Assembly: GCA_950295325.1 (NCBI GenBank)
Contig: OX485808.1
Location: 2,604,501 to 2,668,500, forward strand
Origin: Polytrichum commune
Taxonomy: Eukaryota > Streptophyta > Polytrichopsida > Polytrichales > Polytrichaceae
Reading direction: 5' to 3'
Length of the DNA: 64,000 nucleotides
Made by a program: the position numbers and the translations under genes. The notes beneath the pieces are model-generated. The model made no database searches. It saw only the letters and a program-made list of their open reading frames with translations, and was not told the origin of the DNA. Shown here in pieces: positions 12,746 through 28,325 of this stretch; the first letter of the stretch is position 1; each line of letters starts with the position of its first letter.

Positions 12746-14160
12746 CTAAACCGCACCCATCGGTTAACCTATTGAACATGGTTGATAAATTTATAGGAGC
12801 ATTTTGACCCCATAATAGATGCAAAGGCCCCAATTTAGTATAGTGGGATCCAATTTTGATTCACTAACCACAACCCTATAAAGCTCATCCCCATGGTAAG
12901 TGTCATGTAACTTAGTTGTCGAGAACACCGGGCATTGACGATGGTAAGCTTCTTGAAACTTAACCCTCAATCTCATGGGGCCCTAGAATCCGGCCTCACC
13001 ACTTTACATGGGACAAGGTTGGGCCCGAAAAAAGTTCATAAAGTGGGGCCGGATTGAGGGCTTAAAAGACATGAATCGGGCCGGTGTTTGGGCCGGTCCC
13101 GAGCCGTGTATAAAGCCGCCCTTAGCGGTGGAACAAGGTCAGGGGGGCAAGTGAACAAAGGTAGGGGCATCAACGAGGGAGCGCAGCCAAGGGCAGAGCA
13201 TGAGCATGGTTGTGGCCATGTGCAGAGCGGGAGTAGGAGCGAGAGAATGAAAGGGTGCATCCAACAAGTAGCATGCATACCACAAAAGTGGCAAGAACAC
13301 AACGACGATGGGGAAGGAGGGAACAACAACAAAAGTGGCGACTTTGGTTGAATGGGGAGGGGATGCTATGAGTTGCGCCGAGGGTTTAGGGTTTGGGCCC
13401 CTTATCACCTTGGATGTTGGATGGGATGCCACATGGGCGGCCACAATGGAGTGCGGGGTGGCTTCTAGAACCCAACTTATGGGGTCGGGTTTGCTCCAAT
13501 GTACACTACCAGGCCAAGTTCAAGGTTAAGCCATTATGTTTTTCTTTTCTTTCTTCTTTATCATTTTTTCCATGTGTAAACATAGCATAGCCTAAAATCA
13601 CATAGCAAAAGAATTATGCATAGCCATATCAAAAAAATGATGCCATGAATAGATTGCCTCTTTACCCATACAACTTACCTTGGGTCATAACTATAGTACA
13701 AGAACTTATAAATTGTAGCAACCATGCAGCAATCACGATAAGAATCATATACTATATGTTATCAATGTGGCAATCCATATTTCAAAGTAGCGTGGAATGT
13801 TGATATATTAGTGTGTCAACCTAATCAGACATAACTTACAAGGACTGAAAATGTTTATTGGGTGGAGTGTTGGTTTTAGCATAGGGGACAGTTTGGGCAA
13901 AAGCAGGGGGCAATTTTGGGAGATAGGGGGGTTGGTTTTAGGTGAGTGTCGATACGATTTTGGGAGTTTGTTTGTAGTGGAAAATATGCGAGGTCCAAGA
14001 GAGGATTTAGGGAGCCAGAGGCAAATGACTTCAAGAATTTGTAGTATGTTCATATGATGTGCAATTTCTCTTTCCTGCCATGTCAAAGCCAATCATGGAA
14101 ACCACAATAATCCAAACATACTCCAAAATCTGGCTATATCAATAAAGTGTTGGTTTAAGC
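12746..14160. other. Intergenic with a ~95-bp imperfect palindrome at 12,974-13,066
   Basis: No gene recognised. 12,974-13,066 folds: GGCCCTAGAATCCGGCC...CACTTTA pairs with TAAAGTGGGGCCGGATTGAGGG. DNA at 13.0-13.5 kb is GC-richer than its surroundings and is open in several overlapping frames on both strands, none with a family motif. Confidence 0.45.
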
Positions 14161-14166
14161 ACCCTC

Positions 14167-14547
14167 TAAGGTAGATGGGTCTTAAATGATTACTTTATCC
14201 AACTAGTTCACTTCTCTTGGGATATGAGACTCGTGGTTAGTACGAGATGGCTAGCAAATCAAATCAAATCAAAGCCGTAGCCACTCTTCCATACTTTTTA
14301 GAGCTCTTATGAATATCTTATTCATTATTAGAGTGAAAAATCTCATGCTCATCAAATGGTCACGCATCCCCCCTCCAATTTATGTTGACTATTGTACCTA
14401 GAACGAGTATCATTTTTGAGCACGTAGTCCAATCTCTTCATAGTACATGTCTTTTTGGTATATGTTCTCAAAGCCACACCAAACCACATGCCACTTAAAT
14501 GTAAGTGTCTTAATAAGAAAAGTACTGAGTGAGGTGTGTCTACCTTA
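14167..14547 (-). repeat. MITE family C, reverse copy
   Basis: It begins TAAGGTAGATGGGTCTTAAA and ends TGTCTACCTTA. The interior carries the family landmarks (AACTAGTTCACTTCTC..., TTTTTGAGCACGTAGTCCAA, ACATGTCTTTTTGGTA). It lies head to head with the next copy. Confidence 0.6.
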
Positions 14548-14561
14548 CACTAATACCTAAT

Positions 14562-15122
14562 GTAAGGCATACGTGCATAATTTGGTTACTTATCTTAAGT
14601 GGGCACTTATATTTGAGTGGCATGTGGTATGGTGTGGCTTTGAAAATGGATACCATAAAAAATGTGTTTAAGAAGAGATTAGACTACGTGCTCAAAATAT
14701 GATACCAAAGTACCTTTACCACTTCGGCACTAATTAAAGTATTTAAGGATTTTTTAAGGAAATCATATTTTAAACCCAAAAATAATATGGGATAAATGAT
14801 TTTCCCTTTAAATCCGTGATTACCTAATATAATATTGGAAAATGAATAATCAACTACCGATAAATAGATGAACATTTAAAGGTATTGCGGTAACCATTCT
14901 AGGTAAAACGGTCAACACAATTGGGTGGACCTATATGACCATTTAATAATCACAAGAATCTTCACTTTGATAACGAGCAAGATATTCATACAAGCTCCAA
15001 AATTTATGAGGAAAGTGGCGATAGCCTCAATTTGGATTGGCTACCGTTCTTGTACTAATCACGCATTTCATACCCTAGGAGAAGTGAGCTAGTTGGAAAA
15101 AGTAACCATTTAAGACCCCATC
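14562..15122 (+). repeat. MITE family C copy with a ~190-bp insert
   Basis: The forward copy starts TAAGGCATACGTGC and ends CATTTAAGACCCCATCT. The family sequence is broken near 14,708 and resumes near 14,898. The intervening ~190 bp has TACCTTTACC at one end and an approximate inverse near the other, so it may be a small insertion of its own. Confidence 0.55.
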
Positions 15123-15149
15123 TTTTTAACTTAACTCATAGCCCACACA

Positions 15150-15284
15150 CACTTACTGGTGCGGGCCACTAGTGAACGGTTCCCACCAACAAGGGTCACT
15201 TTTAGAGTCGGTTTAACCAGTGAGAGCGCTGGTTGTAACCAATGCTGGTAGGAACCGTTCACTGGTGGCCTGCACCAGTAAGTG
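15150..15284. repeat. 135-bp foldback element (CACTA-like ends)
   Basis: CACTTACTGGTGCGGGCCAC at the left is the inverse, with few mismatches, of GTGGCCTGCACCAGTAAGTG at the right. Pairing continues through GAACGGTTCCCACCA / TGGTAGGAACCGTTC, leaving a short loop. The CACTNACTGG end resembles CACTA transposon termini, but no 3-bp duplication is visible. It sits about 500 bp upstream of the kinase gene leader. Confidence 0.6.
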
Positions 15285-15739
15285 TGGGTGGACAATTAAT
15301 ACACAAATGATTGAAAAATATTGTCTAATCACTAAAGAACGGTGAGGCAGATTTTTTGTGCATTGTGTTTAGAGGAGGCCTAGATTTTATAAGGTCAGTG
15401 TTGTCCAGCTGGTGAGAGTCCGACCCATAAGCGTGTAAATGAACCACGCGGTCAATTATCCCGCGGTTCAGTCACGGTTATTAGTAAAGGACCCGGTGAC
15501 CGTGGAAGTCAACCGCGGTGAATGACTCTACTTGAACCCCACCCAACGCGCTGGAGCCGCTTTCACACGTGCAGCCCCGCCTAAACCCCGGGCACAGCCG
15601 TTTACCTGACCCCGATATCCGCTGGTCCGACCCTTAATCCAGCGGTCCGTCCTTCCGATTCCTTAACCCCCGGATAATAACGCCGCTAGGCTGGCCCTCC
15701 CCTCGCTCCACCGGTCCCTAGCTTCCTTCCCGCGAGACT

Positions 15740-16969
15740 TCCAACCTGTTTCTTCCTTTTCGCTCTCTGATCTCACTCTTCGCTCTCGCGCGACTGAATC
15801 CGCGCACGTCGCCAGATTCTTCCATGTGTCCGCTGCCATGAGCGGTGAACGCGACTCATCGACGTTTGTCTCGCCTGATTTGGTTCACTGTCGCCCCTCT
15901 TTTGCCTGACTTTGAGGAGCTTGGGAGGCTCTCATTTAGCAGGCGAGCATTGCCTGCTCTTTCCTTTCCTTTCTGCCGAGGTTGCTGCGACGACGACGAC
16001 GATGACGATGTGACCGCCGTGATAATCGTCGCAGCCTTTGCAGTCTACTTCGTTTCCGGTGAGTACAGGGTCCAGGGTTTAGGGCTCAGGTTTGGGGCAT
16101 GGCATTTTGGGAAGCATTTTGTGTGGAGCAGCATGTGTATGTGCATTTTGGAGCTTAGAAACTGAGCCTTGGGTGATGAACTTTACTTTGACCTTGACGA
16201 TGATACTTTTGCTTGACAGCTATGGTGGCTTTCCTAGTCTCTTTGCACACCGAGTCTGCCTTAGTGGGCTTGCCATCGTTGTCGTGTGTATTCTTCACAT
16301 GACTCTTGGTGGACCGCTAGTTTTAAGTATGGCGGACTGTCTTCGTTTGGTGGAGTACTGTTTTAAGACATGCTGATCAGCTTGTTAGGTGCTGTTAAGT
16401 GAGAGGCAAGGGTTGCTGCATCTCTCCGACTACATTTCTATGGTCCTTCTGGTGCATTTGTCGCTTGAGCGTGATTTTGGTTTGCCAGAATGGTATGGCA
16501 TTGTATGGTAGGCTTCGGTAGTGATCTTCTTGCTACGATGAAGGTCAGGGTGAACCTCTATTGGCTGTGTATGTGAGGTCTACGTGAAAAGCGGATGGAG
16601 CACCTTTAGATCAGTGTGTGTGTTGGACTTGCGTGGAAAAGTGGTTCTCGGTTAGTTAGTGAACAACCTCTGGTGGGCCACATTTTTACATATGAGCATT
16701 AAGGATTCTATGATGTTGACGGTTGAGTTTCTCTCTTCCCTTTCTGCAGGTGGCGGGAGAGACTGCAGCATTGACATCACAAACGCCATCGGTTTTTTCA
16801 GGAACAATGCCCTTCTTGGAATCGAGACCTAAGACAGAACAAAGCCAAACATCCAGGGCACTCTAGAAGGAGAGAGGGAGGAAGGGCATCTACTTGAAGG
16901 TTTTTGGGTTAAGAGATCACTGCCATTCTTCCATCGCCGAACTGAACAGGTTGTAAGAAGAAGAAGAAG
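15740..16969 (+). promoter_or_regulatory. PERK gene promoter edge, 5'UTR intron and upstream ORFs
   Basis: A pyrimidine-rich stretch near 15,740-15,790 is a plausible plant core-promoter Y patch; no clear TATA box was seen. A donor CCG|GTGAGT after 16,058 and an acceptor TTTCTGCAG| ending at 16,749 define a 5'UTR intron of 691 bp. The spliced leader would keep three upstream AUGs: 15,824 (5 codons), 15,838-15,909 (23 codons) and 16,807-16,866 (19 codons). All close before the kinase start at 16,970. The transcription start itself is inferred. Confidence 0.55.
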
Positions 16970-20215
<3,246 letters not shown>

Positions 20216-20965
20216 TGGCATTAGAGCATTCTCACCCATGATATCAATGTCATTGAAGAGTTGGAGGAGTTTCCAGAATGGAAATTCAGAAGCCTTTGTG
20301 AGTTGAGAGCTGTTCTGCAGTTTGTTGAAGTTCGACAGACACAAATGCTATGTGTCAGTGATGGACTTGTGATCAGACTGAGATGCCCTCCTTTGACAAA
20401 GGGAAGCTCTAACTGCTCAGTTCTGGGTACTTCAGAACTTCAATAATTGACATTTTAGACTGTGATTTATATCCTCATTCTTCTGAAAGATTCATTTTGA
20501 ATGGGTGAAGGTAGAAGTTCCTTTGGATACTAATAGGAAAAGAGAAGGCGAGGAACAATTTTGTAGGTTAATGCTGTAAATTGTTGGGGCAGTTGCTAAA
20601 GGCTTTGAATTCGCCCTTTTTGTACCACTATTCTGTTCGTCAAAGTTCTCAATACATCAAATTTGGTTGAGAGTCCAAGAGGTTGTCGCAAATCCCAAGA
20701 ATCACCTGTCAAAATCAATATTTCTGGAAGGCTAGGCGTATGACACGGACATTCTCCCAGCATTTGACTTTTGTATAGATTAATCTTTGTACTGGAGTCC
20801 TTGAATGATGTTTATATGGAAATTTCTCTGTATTTTCTACAGGAATTTTGTGGCACATATGAACAGCTGTTTATGCTGCAAACGACTGTTTGCCAGGCGG
20901 CCAGATTCTGACCTCTCTAAAATGAATGTTAAACCAGGATTTGGTGTAGGCCATTAAGTTGAAAT
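20216..20965 (+). other. 3'UTR and downstream region of the PERK gene
   Basis: No further coding exon is seen. AT-rich sequence with AATAAT-like motifs (for example near 20,442) would serve as polyadenylation signals; the cleavage site cannot be fixed. Confidence 0.4.
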
Positions 20966-21550
20966 TAAGGTAAACATGCTTAATTTGGTGACGTCTCTGA
21001 ATTGGACACCTATGTTTGAGTGTTATGTGGTTGGGTGTGGCTCCAAGAATGGATGCCAAAATGACATGTGTTGAAACGAGATTGGAGAATGTGTTAAAAT
21101 TTTTATAATCTTACTTGGTCCAATAGTCAACATGATTGGAGGGACCTAGAGTAGAGGTGCTGATAATTGATCATTAAGAGATTTTGTGCCACGTTTGGAG
21201 AAGTATAGGCAGTGCAAATTTTTCCCTATAGGAAGATAGAAATTTGGAGGACTGCAATTTTGTTGATAATTTTATTCCTTGAAACGAGTGGTTATGGGAG
21301 ACTCTAGACATTGGTATAGTATGTTTGGGCCAACTTTGGATTTAGAAATTTACAGGGAAAAAATCACCAATTTTTTCGTAGTCCTCCCGATTTCTATCTT
21401 CCTACATGAGAATATGTGCACCGCTTTATACTTCTCTAGAATAGGCGCAAGATCTCTTTTATGGGTGCCCCTACCCTAATCGTGTGTTTCTATATCGTAG
21501 AAGAAGTGGGCTAGTTGGAAAAAAAAACCATTTAAGATGCATCTACCTTA
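20966..21550 (+). repeat. MITE family C copy
   Basis: It begins TTAAGGTAAACATGCTTAAT and ends ATTTAAGATGCATCTACCTTA. Family landmarks include GTGGTTGGGTGTGGCTCCAA and GACATGTGTTGAA. Its final TTA is also the target site of the adjoining family A element. Confidence 0.65.
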
Positions 21551-22593
21551 TGCCCCCTTCCCACCTGATTTTACCAAATAATCGAAGTATTTCCTAAAAA
21601 GCGGGTAAAGCTCCCTCAGTTATAGCGGAGGCATCCGGCTATCCTAGTGCACCTACAAGAACTTCCTCCGGAGATTTTCAAGTAGGCTTTAGTTAAGTAG
21701 CTTTCACACATGTTCATTATTTCATCTACCGAGTACTGAATGTTGGGTAGTTTTTGTCCCATCCCAAATGCCTTACTACTCACCTATCTTATGCCCCCTC
21801 CCCACCTGACTTCAGCGAAGCCTAAAAGTTGGTTATAAAAACATGGCCTCCACACCATCGACATTATCTAGTGCCGAGCCTAGTTGGCAAATGATGTGGC
21901 ATGGCTTAAAAGTGGAGGTTTTAAGCCCCAAGCACCGACCCTCCCATCGGTACCTAGACATCAGGCAAGAATATAGGACTTTTAAAAGTGTCGCCTCCCG
22001 CCCTTGTGATTGGTTGCTTTTCAGTCTTAGCTATGAGGGCGCGAGGAGTTTCATTAATAAAAACCGATGGTAAGGTAGGTGAGTAATAAGGCATTTGGGG
22101 ATGGGACAAAAACTACCCAACATTTATTGCTTGGTAGATAAAACTATGAACATGTGTGAAAGCTACTTAACTAAAACCTACTCAAAAATCTCCGGAGCAA
22201 GTTCTTGTAGGTGCATTGGGATTGCCGGATGCCTCCCCTTAACCAAGGGAGCTCTACCCGGGTTTTAGGAAAGACTTTGGTTATTTGGTAAAGTCAGGTG
22301 GGGAGGGGGTATTACCATCGGTTTTTGTTAATGGGGCTCCTCGTGCCCTCATAGCTAAGACTAAAAAGCAACCAATCACCAGGGCGGGAGGCGACACTTT
22401 TAAAGGTCCTACAATCTTGCCTCATGTTTAGGTACCGATGGGAGGGTCAATGTTTGAGGCTTAAATCCTCCACTTTTAAGCCATGCCACATCGTTTGCCA
22501 ACTAGGCTCGGCATTAGATAATGTCGATGGTGTGGAGGCCGTGTTTTTAGAACCAACTTTTAGTCTTAGCTAAAGTCAGGTGGGAAGGGGGCA
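21551..22593. mobile_element. Family A (Harbinger-like) MITE, outer copy
   Basis: The termini TGCCCCCTTCCCACCTGA and its inverse CAGGTGGGAAGGGGGCA are flanked by TTA on both sides (21,548-21,550 and 22,594-22,596), the duplication expected for PIF/Harbinger. The element is split by another copy of itself. Its two halves, 21,551-21,791 and 22,315-22,593, add to 520 bp without the insert. No transposase is encoded. Confidence 0.8.
21792..22311. mobile_element. Family A MITE, inner copy inserted in inverse orientation
   Basis: This 520-bp element starts TGCCCCCTCCCCACCTGACT and ends AGTCAGGTGGGGAGGGGGTA. It has TTA on both sides (21,789-21,791 and 22,312-22,314). Its first ~280 bp are the inverse of the outer copy's right half, and its last ~240 bp the inverse of the outer copy's left half, so it is a whole reversed family member. 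Confidence 0.8.
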
Positions 22594-22596
22594 TTA

Positions 22597-25460
22597 GCCT
22601 CAATTTCTAAGACTAACCTTTTGACATCAAGTCCCGTAAACCTTTGGATTCCTGGACTTTTCACTTCATTTCATTTCAAAAGTTATGAAGTATGGAGATG
22701 CGGAAAAATTTCCACACCGGTGACTCTTAAAAATCAGATGTACTTCCTTTAAGCTGAGTAACCTCAGGGTACTTTCTTCCATTCGAAGCCTTATGAACAA
22801 ACTGCTCAAACATGGCTTCTTGCATGTGCCTCCTGCAAGTCACATGTCATTAGACGAGGTTTGAGAATGACCGCTTCCCCTCCACAGTGAGTTATGTGCT
22901 GTAAATAATCAATATTCACATTTACTAGTGTGTTTTTTTAATTTTAATTTTTATGTGAGGTTGCTAACGTAAACATGTGCATCAATCTTAGTGCAAGCTG
23001 TAAATGTGTTTGTCAATATGTAGAATCAAATGGCAATTTGATATGGTTATGGACAGGTTCAATTAAACAAACTTGAGCTCAGGTTGAAAGAGAAGTGCAC
23101 ATTTTGAAGTTACTCCAGGCTACCGACCTGATTGGGTTTTGCAGATTCCAGCCTAGTGGAGAGAAGATAATAAATACATTATCTGATGCTTATCCGAAGT
23201 TGCGGTCACCTTCATATCGTCATTGTGTAGAAAATAATTTAAATGAATACTCACATGGGTGGGCTTTCATGGAATCTACCTTACATGGGTGGCCTTGACT
23301 TTGAGGTAATATAACCTGGCTGGCAATTCATATATATATATATATAGGTAAACTGGCTCTTTAAGTTGACTGGTACATATCCTCAGATCTGTTCCTTTCA
23401 CACCTGATCTGGGAAGTGGATTATATTTGGCAACCTTGCCCTAAAAATTTATGACATTTTCGTTGGCTTTGTGGACTTCATGCCAACTGCGCTCAGGATA
23501 CAATAATTCCTGTAGTTTTGTGGTCACAGCAGCAAAATTTCCACAACTTGCGGGATTATCATCTAGAGTCTTCAATTAAGGTAGACGTGCCTTAGAAGGA
23601 TACTCTTCTCTCTACACCCACTTCTTGTAGGATATGAAACACACAATTAGTGCAAGATGATTAGGATATCCAAATCGTGCATGAAACCATTTGCCTCATG
23701 ATTTTTGTAGTTCATATGAATATCCTATTCATTATTGAGGTGGTCATATAAGTCCCCCTAATCATGTTGATTATTGAAACTAGAATGCTTACCGTATTTT
23801 GAGCACACGATCCAATCTCTTTTGAACATGTTCTTTTCGCATAGGTTCTTAGATCCACACCTAACCACATAACCATTCAAAGGAGGTGTCCAAATTATTG
23901 TTGTGTTCCATTCAGGTACATCTACCTCTATCTCTTGCTACTCCACAATACTATTTTTGGCTTACATATACAACATCTTCTACTAAGGCAGACTGCTATA
24001 AGCTTAATGTAGGTACTGTAAGGATATGCCCACACCCAGGGACTTTCAGATCATCTTACAGCAATTTCCAAAGAAGCTGCACTCTACTGTTAGTACTGTG
24101 CATGCTTGTAACTTAGGAGTCAAGAGAATGTCAGCTAGAAAAAGTGGAAATATAGAACCTTAATTAAACTTTGCAACACTTCCAAGCTGGCTCCCTGCTG
24201 CATGTGCAGATTTCAGGAACTGACGCTCATGTTTCAAAGACTTGGTCAAATTCTAGTTTACAATGAGTGAATGCTAGATTGAATGTCATGCAAAGGACAA
24301 GGTATTAAGATCACTTGAGATCTATAAGATATAGCCTGGTTGCTTGGATTTTACAATTCTATCATTCAATGATTTCAGCAACTCATAAATGATGTATGTC
24401 ATAGGTACTAGGATGACATAAAGTGCAGGCTATGATAGTCTTGTTGCCTTCATGGCAGGGTGGTGAAGATCTCTGCTCCTGAACACTCTTCATTACAACA
24501 TTCCCTGGTCTGGGGTCTTCATTATGTGAGCTAAAGGGCCAATCTTGCTGCTGTTTCTGACAGTATTGAATAATAATGTTTTGCCAACGCAGATTTTGCC
24601 TTGGTGTTCACATGCAATCCCTGGTGAACTGACTTTTCATCACAACTCAGCCAGACAGATGGGAAAAGTTGGTGCCAAGAACAGACACAGAATTTTTTGG
24701 GACTCCTGGTTCACGACCCGTCTCATTAGGAGAAATGAAGGAAAGGAAATCACCGAACTAGATAATACCAAGGGGATGCCAATGAGTCAAAAGTCAAACC
24801 TGAATTGAAGGGTGCAAATGGAAAGAAACAACACAATTTCCAAACATCCTCTCTCAACAAGAAATTCTGGACCAGAGCCATCTTAACCTCATCAAATTTA
24901 AGTTATAGTACAATACATTGTGCGTATCTTTCAGTAGTGGCTCCAAAAGGTAGTCATTCTTAACATCATTCCAGTGTGCTGTTCTCCACATTAGAGAGCA
25001 AAAGCAGCACTCCACAAGTATAACGGCAAAGAGCAATATTGTTCACAAATCTTAAATTTGATATCTAAGTGATGTGTAGGTCACATCCAGTCTTCACAAA
25101 TCCAGCATTGCCTATTTTACACTGTGAACCTGAGTCATGAGTTGACGCAAGGCACTCCTGCCACGATCCAAACATCACCATGATCCTAAGCCACTGCATC
25201 ATCATCACCATGGCCAGAAAAATTGTCATGACTATGTTCACAGACTTCCTACATCAGTACACACTTGGTTAAGCTCCAGAATCTCAATGCATAGACAATC
25301 TTCTCAATGCATACATCTGTATGCGCATAAAATGGTACTAAAATCTGTAATAATCTACATATAGAATGCAGTTAGGAAGACACCGAGTTCTCCGACATGG
25401 AGAGAAAAGTAAAAAAATGCCCAGTGACTGAACAAATTGAGAGTTATACAAATGTGCTTA
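22597..25460. other. Intergenic; contains a family C copy, otherwise unrecognised
   Basis: No convincing gene. Apart from the family C copy at 23,576-23,930 and a short (AT)n at 23,331-23,346, the sequence has only short frames without known motifs. Confidence 0.5.
23576..23930 (-). repeat. MITE family C, reverse copy
   Basis: It runs from TAAGGTAGACGTGCCTTAGA to GTACATCTACCT. The interior has CACTTCTTGTAGGATATGAA, TTTTGAGCACACGATCCAAT and TTCTTAGATCCACACC in family order. Confidence 0.6.
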
Positions 25461-25836
25461 CTACACTAAATATGATACTTCGTGTCACTGATTCTAATTG
25501 TCTTGCTCAATACTAATTGTAAACCATGGTATAGTGTCACCAACACTAATTGTTAACCCAACATTATTTGTCATTCCTTGTAAATTTTTTGGGGGTTATA
25601 CATTTACAGTGTTGCAATTACTGCCACTTACCAAGTAAATTTTCATCCAAATTTCAATCATCCATGACAATATTTCATCACAAGTTGCTGACAAGAGAAG
25701 CTAGGGTTTTGGCCAATGGATGAACTTATCCATCACCCATGACCATATTTGTTCACTTATTCATAAGTAATGTCATCCGAAAAGTTACCATAATGACATT
25801 AAATACCATATGACACTAAATATCATATGTAGTGTA
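25461..25836. repeat. MITE family D copy
   Basis: CTACACTAAATATGATA at the left and the near-inverse TATCATATGTAGTGTAG at the right bound a ~376-bp palindromic element. Its interior (GTCTTGCTCAATACTAATTG, GTGTCACCAACACTAA) matches the copy at 55,811-56,210 in inverse orientation. No clear target duplication. Confidence 0.65.
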
Positions 25837-27531
25837 GCTCATTACTCTATAATTCTGATTCTTATTAGCTGTAGAATTTACAAACTACTTGGAACAGTAG
25901 CCATGCCCCTCTCCTAGAGAACTACTAATTTTTTTTTCCAAAAGCGGTGGCATTCCTGAATTTTAAAAATTGAAACACTTCTGTCATATTTCAATGATTG
26001 AATTAAGAGACACAAAAGCATATTGACGCATAAGACCTCACGTGCTTTCAGCAGGTCAAACTCCATATATAGTTCTATATCAATGACTTCTTTGCTCTTT
26101 CTATACCTTCCAGGTAACCAACCCACTCCAGTTTTCTACTGCCACTAGATAACTTTTCTCAATACAATCTCTTGATTGTCTCTGGGTTACAGTGTACAAA
26201 AAGGACCTTGTGGGTCTTTCATCAATTGCTACTCCATGTCAACTCAGCTCCCACTCAACACTACAATTTTGTTTCTGTTGTTGTCCTCTGTCCCACATCA
26301 AATGCCTCCAAGTACACTCTAAACTCTGTAATATCAACCCTCTTAATGTCATTCCTCTCTTGTATCCCGGAACCCTAGGGAACGGACACTCTCAGTTGAA
26401 ATCTGACTCCTTGTTTGCCACGTTTCTCTCCCAAATTTCACGAGTTTTGACATTAAAATAAACCACCAAAGAATTCAAACCACACGCTCGCACACATCAT
26501 GTCGTCATCATTGTAATGATTGACATTATTGCAACGTTGCACTTTTGTGTTATTCCATGGTGTCACATGCTACACGAAGTCTCTATTATCACGCGTCCAT
26601 GTTAATGCTGCAGAACTCCTTAAATATCGCGTGCACTTTGGTCGCCATGAACGAGATATTACGGAGTTTAGAGTGTACTCTCCTCCGTCCAGCTCGAGTT
26701 CCCCCCTAAGTATTACTACAATCTAACGGTGGCTTGAACTCAAAACCTTAATCCGGATCCCATGAGAACTCAGAGGTTAAGTCGACCAAGGCCCAAAATA
26801 GTACTTGGATGGATGACCTTCCTAGCACTTGATTTCCAGTCCAACCTACCACCAACCGTCCACCCCATCATAAAAACCTGGTACTTTTCTCTCTTCTTTA
26901 TAATCTATTTGATAATTTAGCAGGATCCACTCATTTGAGGTGACAATGCGCTTTGGCCCGCAAAATGCCCATCATGCAAGGGATGCCCTCAAATCCCAAG
27001 ATGCACGATCCTGAAAGGCCTTCCCCTATGCATAGTCCACCAGATCATAGTCTGGGTGAACACAATATTTTCAAACAACCATGTGGGAACCTAGGGGCTT
27101 GCCCTTGGAGGGAGATATTTGTGGGTTGTTCAAAGTGTTCACCTTTGAAAACGTAGGCAACAGTCTTCGGGGGTCCTCTAATTCTCGTGATGTATGTCTC
27201 AGGTTACAAAGAGACTTAGACCACCTTGAATATGAAGCAACACCATAATTCATGTTGGTGGCAACATCATAGTCATCTTTCTCTTCTTCTACTACAATCT
27301 CGATAACTAAGACAAGAGTATGCTAAAACCAACACCCTCAAATCTTGCACTATAAGTACACATTGATTTTGAGAGCGTCCACCAATGTCCGCACGAAATG
27401 AACGTTCCCATGTTGGTTTGGTTTCTGTGTCATCTACCGATAAAACTTTGAACCCTTATCACTTTAACATACGGAATTCAATTAAGGCATACTTAGTGCG
27501 CTGGAATCACCTTTTGATTGCAAATGAGTAA
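25837..27531. other. Intergenic, nothing recognised
   Basis: Short overlapping frames on both strands, no motif, no repeat ends found. Confidence 0.5.
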
Positions 27532-28031
27532 GTGCCACTTCACACACGAGACTGAGAGCCCACGACCATCACACTTCAAGCACTCTCATTGGTGGAAAAG
27601 GCAGAGCCGGTCCAAGTTCGCTTCACACTACGCTTGAGGGACCAACCGAGTATGTGAATGCAAGATGGATGTAAAGTCTACATGGATTCCTACATGGGAT
27701 CAAATGGATCATGTTTTCATGGTCATTTGGACTATTTTCAAAAACCATCTCTTGGAGGTAGGCTTAACACAAAACCGGGAGACCATGCCACTCCAAATGC
27801 TCACAACCGTTGCTTTATTCTATTTCATCATGTGTGAGGACTCGCATGAATGAAAATTCATTGAAATATCATGTGGTTGAGGGCCCGGTCACATATGACT
27901 TCACACTACACTTGAGGGTCCATGACTACACGACATGATTTCGGAGGTGTCTTGGGACGGCCTTTGGACATTTTCTTTTGGGCTCTCACAATTTCATGGT
28001 CACGGCTCTTGGCTCGTGTGTGAAGTGGCCC
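27532..28031. mobile_element. Family B (Harbinger-like) MITE
   Basis: The ends are GTGCCACTTCACACACGAG and the inverse CTCGTGTGTGAAGTGGCCC, with TAA directly outside both. It is a 500-bp non-coding element. It closely resembles the copies at 38.4 kb and 56.8 kb and the altered copy at 36.6 kb. Confidence 0.8.
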
Positions 28032-28060
28032 TAACATCTCAACCCTTTCCAAGACTTGAA

Positions 28061-28234
28061 AAAAGAATGAAATATATACACTCAGCATGTGAAGTGCTGG
28101 GTTTTAGCACCATCTACCCTTAAACATGTGTTGATGCGGCCTCGACGAAAAGAATGAAATGCATACACTCGGCATTTGAAGTGCTGGGTTTTAGCACCAT
28201 CTACCCCTAAACATGTATTGATGCGGCCTCGACG
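28061..28234. repeat. 87-bp tandem duplication in the OEP7 3' flank
   Basis: 28,061-28,147 is repeated directly at 28,148-28,234 with about six substitutions. Each unit contains GAAGTGCTGGGTTTTAGCAC and ends GCGGCCTCGACG. It lies 92-265 bp beyond the OEP7-like stop codon and could be within its 3'UTR. Confidence 0.9.
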
Positions 28235-28325
28235 AAATTTAGACAAACCATTTCACGCTCAACTGCCGCCGCAACAACAAAATTCACAAAACTTTCCATT
28301 GCAGATTCTCCTACCTGACTGACCT

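Noticed and set aside
13036-13590. Several overlapping frames on both strands near 13.0-13.6 kb
   Set aside because: They overlap one another on both strands in GC-richer DNA and none shows a domain; chance openness is likelier than a gene.
15845-16165. 106-residue forward frame with an Asp run
   Set aside because: It lies across the inferred PERK 5'UTR exon and intron, lacks an ATG at its beginning and has no family motif.
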